Part shown: positions 8,861-16,460 of the stretch, piece by piece
How positions within the stretch are numbered: position 1 is the stretch's first letter
How the letters are laid out: every line of letters starts with the position of its first letter
Assembly (NCBI RefSeq): GCF_002705925.1
Contig: NZ_NKRE01000001.1
Location: 5,190,962 to 5,237,414, forward strand
DNA from: Mycobacterium ostraviense
Lineage (GTDB): Bacteria > Actinomycetota > Actinomycetes > Mycobacteriales > Mycobacteriaceae
Direction of reading: 5' to 3'
Length of the DNA: 46,453 nt
Notes under the pieces: generated by a model
Databases searched by the model: none
Seen by the model: only the letters and a program-made list of their open reading frames with translations
What the model was told of the DNA's origin: nothing
Position numbers and translations under genes: made by a program

Positions 8861-9354
8861 GCAATCGTAAACGGCGGGAACGGCGGGCCGGCCGGAATGA
8901 CCGGCCTTATCGGCGAGGGCGCTTCGGCGTTGGCGGCACCAGCGGGCTGCTGGTGGGGCTGGACGGATTTCGAGGCTCCGGCGCCCACCACGCCGTTGCA
9001 CGCCGTGCAACAACAAGTAATGCATGCGATCAACCTGCCCTTCGAGTTGGCGACAGGGCGCCCGCTGATCGGCAACGGCACCCCCCGGTCTGCCCGGCTC
9101 CGGTGGTGCCGGCGGGACCGGTGGGTGGCTGCTCGGCGATGGCGGAGCCGGCGGAGCCGGTTATCCGGGCACGGCCTTTGCCGGCGGTTTTGGTGGGGAC
9201 CGGTGGGATCGGCGGTGCGGGTGCGGTGGTGATCGGCAACGGCGGCAACGGCGGCAACGGCGGCAATGGCGGCAACGGAACCACCGCGGGCGGCGCCGTA
9301 ACCGGCGCCGGCGCACGATTGCTGGGCGAAGACGGGCTCGACGGCGTGCTATAG
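8861..9354 (+). pseudogene. PE_PGRS remnant without PE domain
   Basis: Three frames read in succession give a recognisable PGRS protein. Frame one: VQQQVMHAINLPFELATGRP and then LIGNG, the junction motif that precedes PGRS repeats in PE_PGRS proteins. After a run of six C at 9081-9086 the frame changes and reads GSGGAGGTGGWLLGDGGAGG; near 9195-9200 it changes again to GTGGIGGAGAVVIG followed by four GGN units, ending at a TAG after 9354. The N-terminal PE domain is missing; the 128 bp to mscR do not encode it. The locus is thus a decayed or partly deleted surface-protein gene. Either frameshift could be a sequencing error, but loss of the PE domain could not. Confidence 0.75.
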
Positions 9355-9447
9355 CCGATCCGCATTGCTGACCACAACCAACACAGGCTGCAGAACCGTC
9401 TTCGCCTTGGACCAGCGCCTCACCAGCCCGGTGTAGCGTCGCTGATC

Positions 9448-10542
9448 ATGACGGCAACCGAAACCGGCCCCGAAACCGGCCCCGAAACCAGTGAGGAATT
9501 CGGCAACAGAATCGTGGCGGCTATCGACAGCGCGGGTCTGGCGATCCTGCTCAGTGTCGGCCACCAGACCGGGCTGCTGGACACGATGGCCGAGCTGCCG
9601 CCGTCGACCAGCGCCCAGATCGCCGAGGCGGCGGGCCTCAACGAGCGCTACGTCCGGGAATGGCTGGGTGGCGTGACCGCCGCGCAGGTCGTCGACTACG
9701 ACCCAAAGAACGCGACGTATGCGCTGCCCGCACATCGGGCGGCAGCCCTTACCCGAGCCGCCGGGCCCAACAACCTGGCCCGTGTCACGCAGTTCATCGC
9801 GTTGCTCGGTGAAGTCGAGCAAAAGGTCATTGACTGCTTCCGGGCCGGCGGGGGCGTGCCCTACAGCGATTATCCGCGCTTCCACACGCTGATGGCCGAG
9901 ATGAGCGGTGAGGTGTTCGACGCCACCCTCGTCGACGTGGTCTTGCCGTTGGTCGAGGGCCTGCCGGAGCGTCTGCGGGCCGGCGTCGAGGTGGCCGACT
10001 TCGGTTGCGGCAGCGGGCATGCGGTTAACCTGATGGCACAGGCGTTCCCGCAAAGCCAGTTCACCGGCATCGACTTCTCGGAGGCGGCGGTGGCGACGGG
10101 CGCCGCGGAGGCGGCTGCGCTTGGCCTGGAAAACGCCGCATTCGAGCGACATGACTTGGCGCAGCTCGACAAGGTCCCCGAAAAAATTGCCGCGTACGAC
10201 GTGATCACCGCCTTCGACACCATCCACGACCAAGCGCAGCCAGCGCGGGTGCTGCAGAACATCTATCGAGCCCTGCGACCCGGTGGTGTGCTGCTGATGG
10301 TCGACATCAAAGCGTCGAGCCGACTCGAGGACAACATCGGTGTCCCGCTGAGCACCTACCTGTACACCACGTCGATGATGCATTGCATGCCGGTGTCGTT
10401 GGCGCTGGACGGCGTGGGGTTGGGGACCGTGTGGGGCCGCCAGGTGGCCACCTCGATGCTCGCCGACGCCGGCTTCAGTGACGTGTACGTGTCCGAGGTC
10501 GAATCAGATCCGTTGAACAACTACTACATCGCCAGGAAGTGA
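9448..10542 (+). CDS. SAM-dependent methyltransferase with winged-helix N-terminus (Rv2258c-like)
   Basis: 364 residues. Residues about 20-100 form a winged-helix-like module (SAQIAEAAGLNERYVREWLG) that in this family dimerises; residues about 150-364 are a class I methyltransferase with SAM motif I VADFGCGSGHAVNL (about residue 186) and DVITAFDTIHD. Family members were once called transcriptional regulators because of the N-terminal module; Rv2258c is the close homologue. The substrate is unknown. The N-terminus contains a 12-bp direct repeat giving ETGPETGPET. A serine hydrolase follows 13 bp downstream on the same strand, and probably shares the transcript. Confidence 0.87.
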   Translation: MTATETGPETGPETSEEFGNRIVAAIDSAGLAILLSVGHQTGLLDTMAELPPSTSAQIAEAAGLNERYVREWLGGVTAAQVVDYDPKNATYALPAHRAAALTRAAGPNNLARVTQFIALLGEVEQKVIDCFRAGGGVPYSDYPRFHTLMAEMSGEVFDATLVDVVLPLVEGLPERLRAGVEVADFGCGSGHAVNLMAQAFPQSQFTGIDFSEAAVATGAAEAAALGLENAAFERHDLAQLDKVPEKIAAYDVITAFDTIHDQAQPARVLQNIYRALRPGGVLLMVDIKASSRLEDNIGVPLSTYLYTTSMMHCMPVSLALDGVGLGTVWGRQVATSMLADAGFSDVYVSEVESDPLNNYYIARK

Positions 10543-10555
10543 AGCGCCGGACTCG

Positions 10556-11374
10556 ATGGCCGCTTTGGATGTTCTTGACGACTGGCCGGTGCCCGCTGCC
10601 GCCGCGGCGGTAATCGGACCCGACGGTGTGCTGGCCACCCATGGCGATACCACGCAGGTGTTCGCGCTGGCGTCGGTCACCAAGCCGTTGGTGGCCCGCG
10701 CCGCGCAGATCGCCGTCGAGGAAGGCGTCGTCGACCTCGACAGCCCGGCGGGGCCGCCCGGGTCCACGATCCGTCATCTGCTGGCGCACGCATCCGGGCT
10801 GGCGATGCACTCGGCGAAGGAGCTGGCACGGCCCGGCGCCCGCCGGATGTATTCCAACTACGGCTTCACTGTGCTGGCCGAAACACTGCAGCGGGAGTCG
10901 GGAATCGAATTCGGCAGCTATCTGACCGATGCGGTGTTCGAGCCATTGGGCATGGCGAATACCCGGCTGGATGGCGGCGCGGCCGCAGCCGGGTTCGGCG
11001 CCACGTCGACGGTCGCCGACTTGGCGTTGTTCGCCGGTGATCTGTTGCGTCCGTCGACGGTTTCCGGGCAGATGCACGACGTGGCGACCACCGTGCAGTT
11101 CCCGGGCCTGGACGGGGTGTTGCCCGGATACGGGGTCCAGCGCCCCAATGACTGGGGGCTGGGGTTTGAGATCAGGGATGCCAAGTCGCCGCACTGGACC
11201 GGTACCCGCAACTCGCCGCGAACGTATGGGCATTTCGGTCAGGCAGGCGGGTTCATCTGGGCCGATCCCGGTGCCGACCTGGCGCTGGTGGTCCTCACGG
11301 ATCGTGATTTCGGCGAGTGGGCTAGAGGGCCCTGGCCGGCGATTTCGGACTCGGTTTTGGCCGAGTACATCTAA
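10556..11374 (+). CDS. beta-lactamase/esterase-family serine hydrolase (Rv2257c-like)
   Basis: 272 residues, the length of Rv2257c. It has the class C beta-lactamase/DD-peptidase signatures: SxxK in LASVTKPLVA (about residue 40), YxN in YSNYGFTVLAE (about residue 100), and a His-Gly segment near the C-terminus (YGHFGQAGGFIW). No signal peptide is visible, so it is probably a cytoplasmic esterase or amidase rather than a secreted beta-lactamase. It follows the methyltransferase by 13 bp in the same direction. Confidence 0.87.
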   Translation: MAALDVLDDWPVPAAAAAVIGPDGVLATHGDTTQVFALASVTKPLVARAAQIAVEEGVVDLDSPAGPPGSTIRHLLAHASGLAMHSAKELARPGARRMYSNYGFTVLAETLQRESGIEFGSYLTDAVFEPLGMANTRLDGGAAAAGFGATSTVADLALFAGDLLRPSTVSGQMHDVATTVQFPGLDGVLPGYGVQRPNDWGLGFEIRDAKSPHWTGTRNSPRTYGHFGQAGGFIWADPGADLALVVLTDRDFGEWARGPWPAISDSVLAEYI

Positions 11375-11516
11375 TCCAGACTGCACACTAGCGCAACAGT
11401 GGTCTCACAAGGCACAATAGACACGCAGACAACATAATTTCGTGGCAGGTATCTCGCTCTGCTGGTTCGCCAGGTCGTTGGGGAAGACGTCCCTCGCGGA
11501 ACCGAAGGAGCAAGAG

Positions 11517-12029
11517 ATGCGTGCGTCGAACCAGTTCGCCGACGTGACGACCGGCGTGGTGTACATCCACGCTTCGCCTGCGGCGGTATGCCCTCATGTC
11601 GAGTGGGCATTGTCGTCGACCCTGCAGGCCAAGGCGAATCTGGTCTGGACGCCGCAGCCGGCGATGCCCGGGCAATTGCGTGCGGTCACCAACTGGGTAG
11701 GGCCGGTGGGCACCGGCGCCCGGCTGGCCAATGCGTTGCGCTCGTGGTCGGTGCTGCGGTTCGAGGTCACCGAAGATCCCAGCCCCGGCGTCGATGGGCA
11801 GCGGTTCAGCCACACCCCGCAGCTGGGCTTGTGGAGCGGTGCCATGAGCGCCAACGGCGACATCATGGTGGGGGAGATGCGGCTGCGGACGTTGATGGCG
11901 CAGGGCGCTGACACCCTTGCCGCCGAGCTGGATTCGGTGCTGGGAACGGCGTGGGACGAGGCGCTCGAGGTCTACCGAGACGGCGGCGACGCGGGTGAGG
12001 TCGCGTGGTTGAGCCGGGGGGTCGGTTAG
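11517..12029 (+). CDS. DUF3145 family protein (Rv2256c-like)
   Basis: 170 residues of the actinobacterial DUF3145 family (TGVVYIHASPAAVCPHVEWA near the N-terminus, and RFSHTPQLGLW). The family is conserved across actinomycetes but has no assigned function. ATG 11517 is chosen because GAAGGAG lies at 11504-11510, 6 bases upstream; a 25-residue extension in frame has neither a binding site nor family similarity. No membrane segment is seen. Confidence 0.87.
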   Translation: MRASNQFADVTTGVVYIHASPAAVCPHVEWALSSTLQAKANLVWTPQPAMPGQLRAVTNWVGPVGTGARLANALRSWSVLRFEVTEDPSPGVDGQRFSHTPQLGLWSGAMSANGDIMVGEMRLRTLMAQGADTLAAELDSVLGTAWDEALEVYRDGGDAGEVAWLSRGVG

Positions 12030-12091
12030 CTACTCCGACCCGAAAGAGCTTTACCGGCGGTAAACGGCTGACCCATGGCACCCGCTAAACA

Positions 12092-13298
12092 TCAGGGTGC
12101 CACGACGACTTCGACGGTGTTTGCGCCCGGGTCTGCCACGACGGGCAACAAGGCGGCGCCGGGTGCCGAAGTGACTTGTCCACCTTTGACACTCACTTGA
12201 TAGCCGTTCGGATACTCGATGGGCGGCGCTGAGATGATTGTCTGCTCGCCGGGGATGAAACTTCCGTGGTGGTCGGCTCGCTCAGTCACGTAGGACAGTT
12301 GGAACTTGCCTCTGCGGAATGCCCAGAACTTGGGGGTGCCAGCAACCACCTGGGGGTACGGTTCGGCGAGCGCTGCGAGTTTGGCCGCGTTGACATTATC
12401 GCCGGTCGGCGGGAGTGCCGGATTGTAGACCAGAGCTTGCGCATTGGGTGCCGTGCTCGTCGGGTCGTTGCCGGTGTACGCCCACTCCAACCAGCCCATG
12501 TTCGGCAGGTCGGCTTGCTGGATCACCTCGGTGATGTTCTGCAGGTTATTGGTCGCGCCAAACTCCGTCATCAGTTGCGGGTCTGGAAGAACTTTGCATA
12601 GATGGTCCCGTTGGTTTGCGTGATCGCGTCCAAGACCGGGCAACCGACATCTACATGCACCGTATCTCGGTGGCGCAGTAGTCGTGAAATGCGAAGGCGG
12701 TGTGTGGGTCGATCACCTTGCCGAGGTCTGTGTGGATTCCGGCGGCGAATAGCTGATTCGGCTGGAAGAAGACCAACCTCGTCGGGTCGACAGCCCGAAT
12801 TATCGGAACGATCTTTGTGTAGAAGTTCGTCAACTTGTGGTCCTGGACGGGGCAGCCCAAGACCGGGTTCAAGCACCCTTCCCACACGAATCCCGGAAAC
12901 GGCTCGTTGAACGCCTCGTAGCCGAATACTGCTGTGTTGTTGCGGAAGTACTCCGCGTCATGCGCAAAGGCGCGTGCAAAGTGGTCCTCGACTCCGATCC
13001 CGTCCGGCGCGGGCGCGTCTCGCCAGAACGCGGCATATACATTTTCCAGCGCTGGATTGAGGAAATAGTTGTTGGGAAAGCCGAGTTGAGGGTTGGGCAG
13101 CCTCGTTTCCGGCACCGCCCACGCCGGCGCGCCCTCACCTTGGAAAATCTCGTTGTAAATGTCCTGGTGCATATCGAGCAGGCTGACGTTGCCATGCGCC
13201 GCCAGCGTCTGCACGGTCTGCGCGATCGAGGCAAGGTAAGTGTCGTCATAGCTGAGCGGTTGGGGTTCGACGGCGGTCGAGAAGACACCCAGCGGTTG
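12092..13298 (-). pseudogene. broken glycoside hydrolase family 5 (endoglycoceramidase-like)
   Basis: Read on the minus strand, three frames are needed. The longest piece (13298 to about 12660) has LDMHQDIYNEIFQGEGAPAW and YEAFNEPFPG, the latter holding the GH5 acid/base Glu in NEP. Near 12662 a stop interrupts it and the product continues in a second frame (CPVLDAITQTNGTIYAKFF) to about 12590, then in a third (MTEFGATNN, the GH5 nucleophile Glu, then a beta-sandwich-like tail) to a stop at 12092. The expected signal peptide and first catalytic-domain strands are missing or scrambled upstream of 13298. The pattern of two frameshifts plus N-terminal loss marks decay. The intact enzyme would cleave glycolipids such as glycosylceramides. 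Confidence 0.8.
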
Positions 13299-14125
13299 TC
13301 AACGATCTTGTGGCTGTCCAGACTGCTGGAAACGTCGATGGTACCCACGAATTCAGAAATTCCTGTGGCGATCGCGCGTAGGCGTCGGTGGCCGATTGCC
13401 AAGCCGGTCAACAGGTTCGATGGAGCTGACAGGGTTGCCGTGCGGTTGCGCTTGTAGTCATGGGTCCTCGTCTGCCCGTGCCCCTCGTCATCGGCAGCGA
13501 GTCCTGCGTGCTGCCGACCGCTTGAATTCAAGCTGGTGTGCGCCCCGCACTGATCGAATCCCGACCCCTCGACCCAGCGATTCAAAACCCAGGCGGCACC
13601 GAACCTTCAGAAATGGCAACCGCAGATACTTTTCCGTCGGGGTGGAAGGCGCTCCATCCGCGGATCGAAGAAACGGCGCCAAGGGGCGTAGAACACCTGA
13701 TCATCGACACCCACGGACAAGTCGGAGATCAAGATCGGATGACCGGTTCGTAAATGGAAGAAGCAGTGAGACTGTTATATACCGTGGTGAGCCAACGAAA
13801 GCCCAGTCGATACCGTACAGATATTTCTCGCCGAACGCTAATCAAAAGCCATTATTGATCAATAACATAGAATTATTGAGGTTCATCGATTCCAGTCCTC
13901 ACTGACGGGATGCCGGTGCGAACACCGGTCCAACGACTTGACAACATCCGTTGACCTGGGCTCCTGCGCAGTGACGATCGACGCACTTATGCCATATACG
14001 GCGTAAGCCGTGGGGTATGGCGGCGGGGCCGTTACCGCCTTTCCGGATTCGGCCTGATGTGTCCCGTTCACCGGTCCACTTCGAGTTGACACCGCCGGCC
14101 CTCCGTGCCGTAAACTGCCGCAGGT
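13299..14125. other. gene-poor stretch with AT-rich patch
   Basis: No gene is supported in these 827 bp. The first 160 bp may hold scrambled N-terminal sequence of the GH5 pseudogene. A 46-codon ORF at 13613-13753 (+) has no ribosome binding site and no recognised similarity. Bases about 13760-13890 are far richer in A and T than the surroundings and contain a perfect 14-bp palindrome, TTATTGATCAATAA, at 13852-13865. The stretch looks like a deletion or insertion scar. Confidence 0.6.
14086..14116 (+). promoter_or_regulatory. sigma-A-type promoter for the 54-aa ORF and secreted protein
   Basis: TTGACA at 14086-14091 and TAAACT at 14111-14116 are spaced by 19 bp. Transcription would begin near 14123-14126, at or next to the ATG at 14126, so the first ORF would be leaderless. 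This is a consensus match read by eye; the spacing is slightly long. Confidence 0.5.
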
Positions 14126-14290
14126 ATGTTGCGACTTTTCCGAACTAGTGAGTCAATGTCGAATCTTTATCAGCACAACCGAACTTCAGATCCTTCGCGA
14201 GAAGGTCCGTTTACTTACGCTGCCCGGCCGAAGCTCATTCACAAGTTCGGATCTTGGCTTGAAATCAGCCGTATGGATTCAGCACGCTAA
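14126..14290 (+). CDS. 54-aa ORF, probably leaderless, unknown
   Basis: ATG 14126 falls at the predicted transcription start, and no Shine-Dalgarno sequence lies before it. The product is a 54-residue basic, soluble peptide with many Arg and Ser and no signal peptide. Its TAA (14288-14290) lies directly before the AAAGAAGGG binding site of the secreted-protein gene, so it could act as a leader ORF coupling or tuning that gene. Its codons are less GC-rich at third positions than those of typical genes here, so it may not be conserved. Confidence 0.35.
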   Translation: MLRLFRTSESMSNLYQHNRTSDPSREGPFTYAARPKLIHKFGSWLEISRMDSAR

Positions 14291-14308
14291 AGAAGGGTCA
14301 ACACACAA

Positions 14309-14653
14309 ATGAAGTCGAACCTTACTCGCCTTGGCGCCGCGACGTTGGGCTGTGCTGCGGTGATTGTGTCTTCTGCTGCGGTCGCCAGCGCTGATCCGCC
14401 AGACTCGCACAAGCCGAACATGACGATGGGCTACTGCCCGGGCGGGCGTTGGGGTTTTGGCGAGTTAGCTGTGTGCGACGGCGAGAAGTATCCCGACGGA
14501 TCGTTCTGGCACCAGTGGATGCGAACCTACATAACCGGGCCGCAGTGGTACTACGACTGCGTCAGCGGCGACGAGCCTCTGCCGGGCCCGCCGCCGCCTG
14601 GTGGTTGCGACGGCGCGATTCCGCCCGACCAGCCTGACGCGCCCGCCACCTGA
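14309..14653 (+). CDS. small secreted protein, mycobacterial family
   Basis: 114 residues with a clear signal peptide: KSNLTR, then a hydrophobic core, and the cleavage site VASA-DPP near residue 28. The mature part is about 86 residues with four Cys (CPGGRW, LAVCDG, YYDCVSG, GGCDG), which could form two disulphides outside the cell, and a Pro-rich C-terminal third. I recognise the type (short mycobacterial exported proteins with CPGGxxG and CDGxxYPDGS(F/Y)WHQW) but no function is known. AAAGAAGGG ends 11 bases before the ATG. Confidence 0.75.
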   Translation: MKSNLTRLGAATLGCAAVIVSSAAVASADPPDSHKPNMTMGYCPGGRWGFGELAVCDGEKYPDGSFWHQWMRTYITGPQWYYDCVSGDEPLPGPPPPGGCDGAIPPDQPDAPAT

Positions 14654-14805
14654 CCGCTGCCGGCGGTGATCGCGCCCTGACATGACGCCTATCGACCGCG
14701 TCGACGGAGGTCACCCGGGCTGGATCGGGTCGTGTCCGAAGCCTGGCACCCGGCAGCAACCACTCCGGGGAGGCGATCGCCGCCGCGAGGCGGTGTCCAG
14801 TTGGC

Positions 14806-14865
14806 GCGACGAACCGCGACGAACCGCGACGAACCGCGACGAACCGCGACGAACCGCGACGAACA
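14806..14865. repeat. 10-bp tandem repeat, six units
   Basis: The unit GCGACGAACC is repeated five times exactly, followed by a sixth copy with one change at the end (GCGACGAACA). It lies between the convergent ends of the two secreted-protein genes (14653 and 14919). The rest of the 265-bp gap holds nothing I can identify. Copy number is likely to vary between strains. Confidence 0.9.
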
Positions 14866-14918
14866 TTGCCAAGTTCAGTGCCGTCGCCGCATGATCGCGA
14901 CCGCAAACGTCGAAGTAG

Positions 14919-15446
14919 CTAAATAACGCTCTCCGGCTCGAAGGCCGGCTTGGCCGATACCGGCATGTCGACATTTCCCTTGCAGGCGCCGCTGGTGATG
15001 TCGGTGTGGAACACGCCGGTGAGGATTCCGTGCGGACCGGGGGTATATGCCGCAATGGATTTCGCCGGGTCGTACTCGATTGTGCCGTCGGGCAGCAGGC
15101 AGTCCCACTTCCAGGTGGTCTCTCGCACCCACTGGGAACCGTTCCAGGTGTATTCAATGGGGCGCTGGATGAACTCATTTTTGGCCGGCGGCCCATCGGT
15201 CACCGTGGCGATACAGACGCCCGCCGCACAGCTCGAGCTGAAGGAGTATTTCGCCCGGTGGGCGTATTCCGCTCCCCTGGCTGCGATGCTGGTGCCGGTC
15301 TTCGCATTGGCCCCGAACGTCACGACGTATTGTCCGTTCCAGCTCGGACCGTCGTCGGCCGTCGCGCGCGGAGCTTTCGACATCACGACACAACACAACG
15401 ACGCAGCAGTCAAAGCAGCCAGTGCGGTCTGGCGAAGTCCGGACAT
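14919..15446 (-). CDS. secreted protein of unknown function (Rv2253-like)
   Basis: 175 residues. Signal peptide with cleavage after about residue 30 (RATADDGPSW). The mature protein (SWNGQYVVTFGANAKTGTSI, later IEYTWNGSQWVRETTWKWDC) is clearly the homologue of Rv2253 and has Cys residues that could pair outside the cell. Function is unknown. GGGAGGAAAG lies immediately before ATG 15446. It is transcribed in the same direction as the lipid kinase gene but is separated from that gene's end by 63 bp. Confidence 0.88.
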   Translation of the reverse strand: MSGLRQTALAALTAASLCCVVMSKAPRATADDGPSWNGQYVVTFGANAKTGTSIAARGAEYAHRAKYSFSSSCAAGVCIATVTDGPPAKNEFIQRPIEYTWNGSQWVRETTWKWDCLLPDGTIEYDPAKSIAAYTPGPHGILTGVFHTDITSGACKGNVDMPVSAKPAFEPESVI

Positions 15447-15509
15447 CTTTCCTCCCTGATCGAGGCCTGATCGGGTTTGGAAAAGATGTCGGGTTCCGTG
15501 ACCGAGTCG

Positions 15510-16460
15510 TTACACCGGTGAGGGATTGGGGCGCAGCAGCTGTAGCGCGGCCGGAACCGCGGAGATCTCGGCCGGCAGCGGACACGCGAAGTCGCCGTCG
15601 GCGTACACGTTGATGCCGGGGCACTCGACGTCGACGGTCTTGGCCCGTGCGGTGGTCACCTCGTTTAGCTCGACGTGAGTGCCCTTCATGGCGGTGGGGA
15701 AGAAGCGGACCAACCTTGTCCGCGATCCCGACGCCACCATGGTGATGTCGAGCAGGCCGTCGGCGGGATCAGCGTTGGGGCAGATCAGCAGCCCGCCGCC
15801 GTAGCTGCGGGTATTGCCGAAGGCCGCAAGCGTGAGATCGGTCTCGATTTCCCGGGCGCCGTCGAGGACCAATCGAAACGGCAACGTCCGCAGCTGCGAC
15901 AGCTCGGCGAGCATCGCGATGTAGTAGCGCATGCGCCCATGCGGCCAACGCATCCGATTGGCTCGATCGGTCACCAGCGAATCGAATCCGGTTGCCGCCA
16001 CGGTGCCGAACCATTTGTCGACCCCCGCGCGGTCACGGATCCGGCCCAGGTCGATGGTTTCCGCCCAGCCGTCGACGACGATGTCCGCGGCGGCTTCGGG
16101 ATCCTTGGTGGGAATCCCGAATTCGCGGGCGTGATCGTTGCCGGTGCCCGCCGGAATGATGCCCAGCGGAACATCGGTGCCCGCCAACACCTGCAGCGCA
16201 TTGGAGATGACACCGTCGCCGCCGGTGACGACGACGGCGTCGGTGCCCTTCTCGAGTGCGGCCGAAACGAGATAACGCGCGTCTTGCGCGTCGTCCCCGA
16301 TGATTTCGACGACCTCTACACCGCGATGATGCAGCCGGGCGATGGCAATTTGTGCGGCCCGGACCGCGGCGCCGTGCCCCGAGACGGGATTGGTCAGCGC
16401 GGTCACCTTGCCGATCTCGCGCCGGCGCGGTTGCCGGGAAACAGGGTTTTCGGCAGTCAC
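15510..16460 (-). CDS. diacylglycerol/lipid kinase (Rv2252-like)
   Basis: 316 residues, the DgkB/YegS-type lipid kinase fold. The nucleotide-binding motif reads VVVTGGDGVISNAL (about residue 80; the usual Thr after GGDG is Val here) and is followed by IIPAGTGNDHAREFG, the other hallmark. The enzyme phosphorylates diacylglycerol or related lipids and, in M. tuberculosis, has been linked to phosphatidylinositol mannoside metabolism. GTG 16460 overlaps the stop of the upstream FAD oxidase gene (GTGA), so the two are coupled. Confidence 0.9.
   Translation of the reverse strand: MTAENPVSRQPRRREIGKVTALTNPVSGHGAAVRAAQIAIARLHHRGVEVVEIIGDDAQDARYLVSAALEKGTDAVVVTGGDGVISNALQVLAGTDVPLGIIPAGTGNDHAREFGIPTKDPEAAADIVVDGWAETIDLGRIRDRAGVDKWFGTVAATGFDSLVTDRANRMRWPHGRMRYYIAMLAELSQLRTLPFRLVLDGAREIETDLTLAAFGNTRSYGGGLLICPNADPADGLLDITMVASGSRTRLVRFFPTAMKGTHVELNEVTTARAKTVDVECPGINVYADGDFACPLPAEISAVPAALQLLRPNPSPV

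Noticed and set aside
13613..13753. 46-codon ORF in the AT-rich region
   Set aside because: No ribosome binding site, no similarity recognised, surrounded by decayed sequence.
14806..14865. CRISPR array
   Set aside because: Repeat unit is 10 bp with no spacers; it is a simple tandem repeat.
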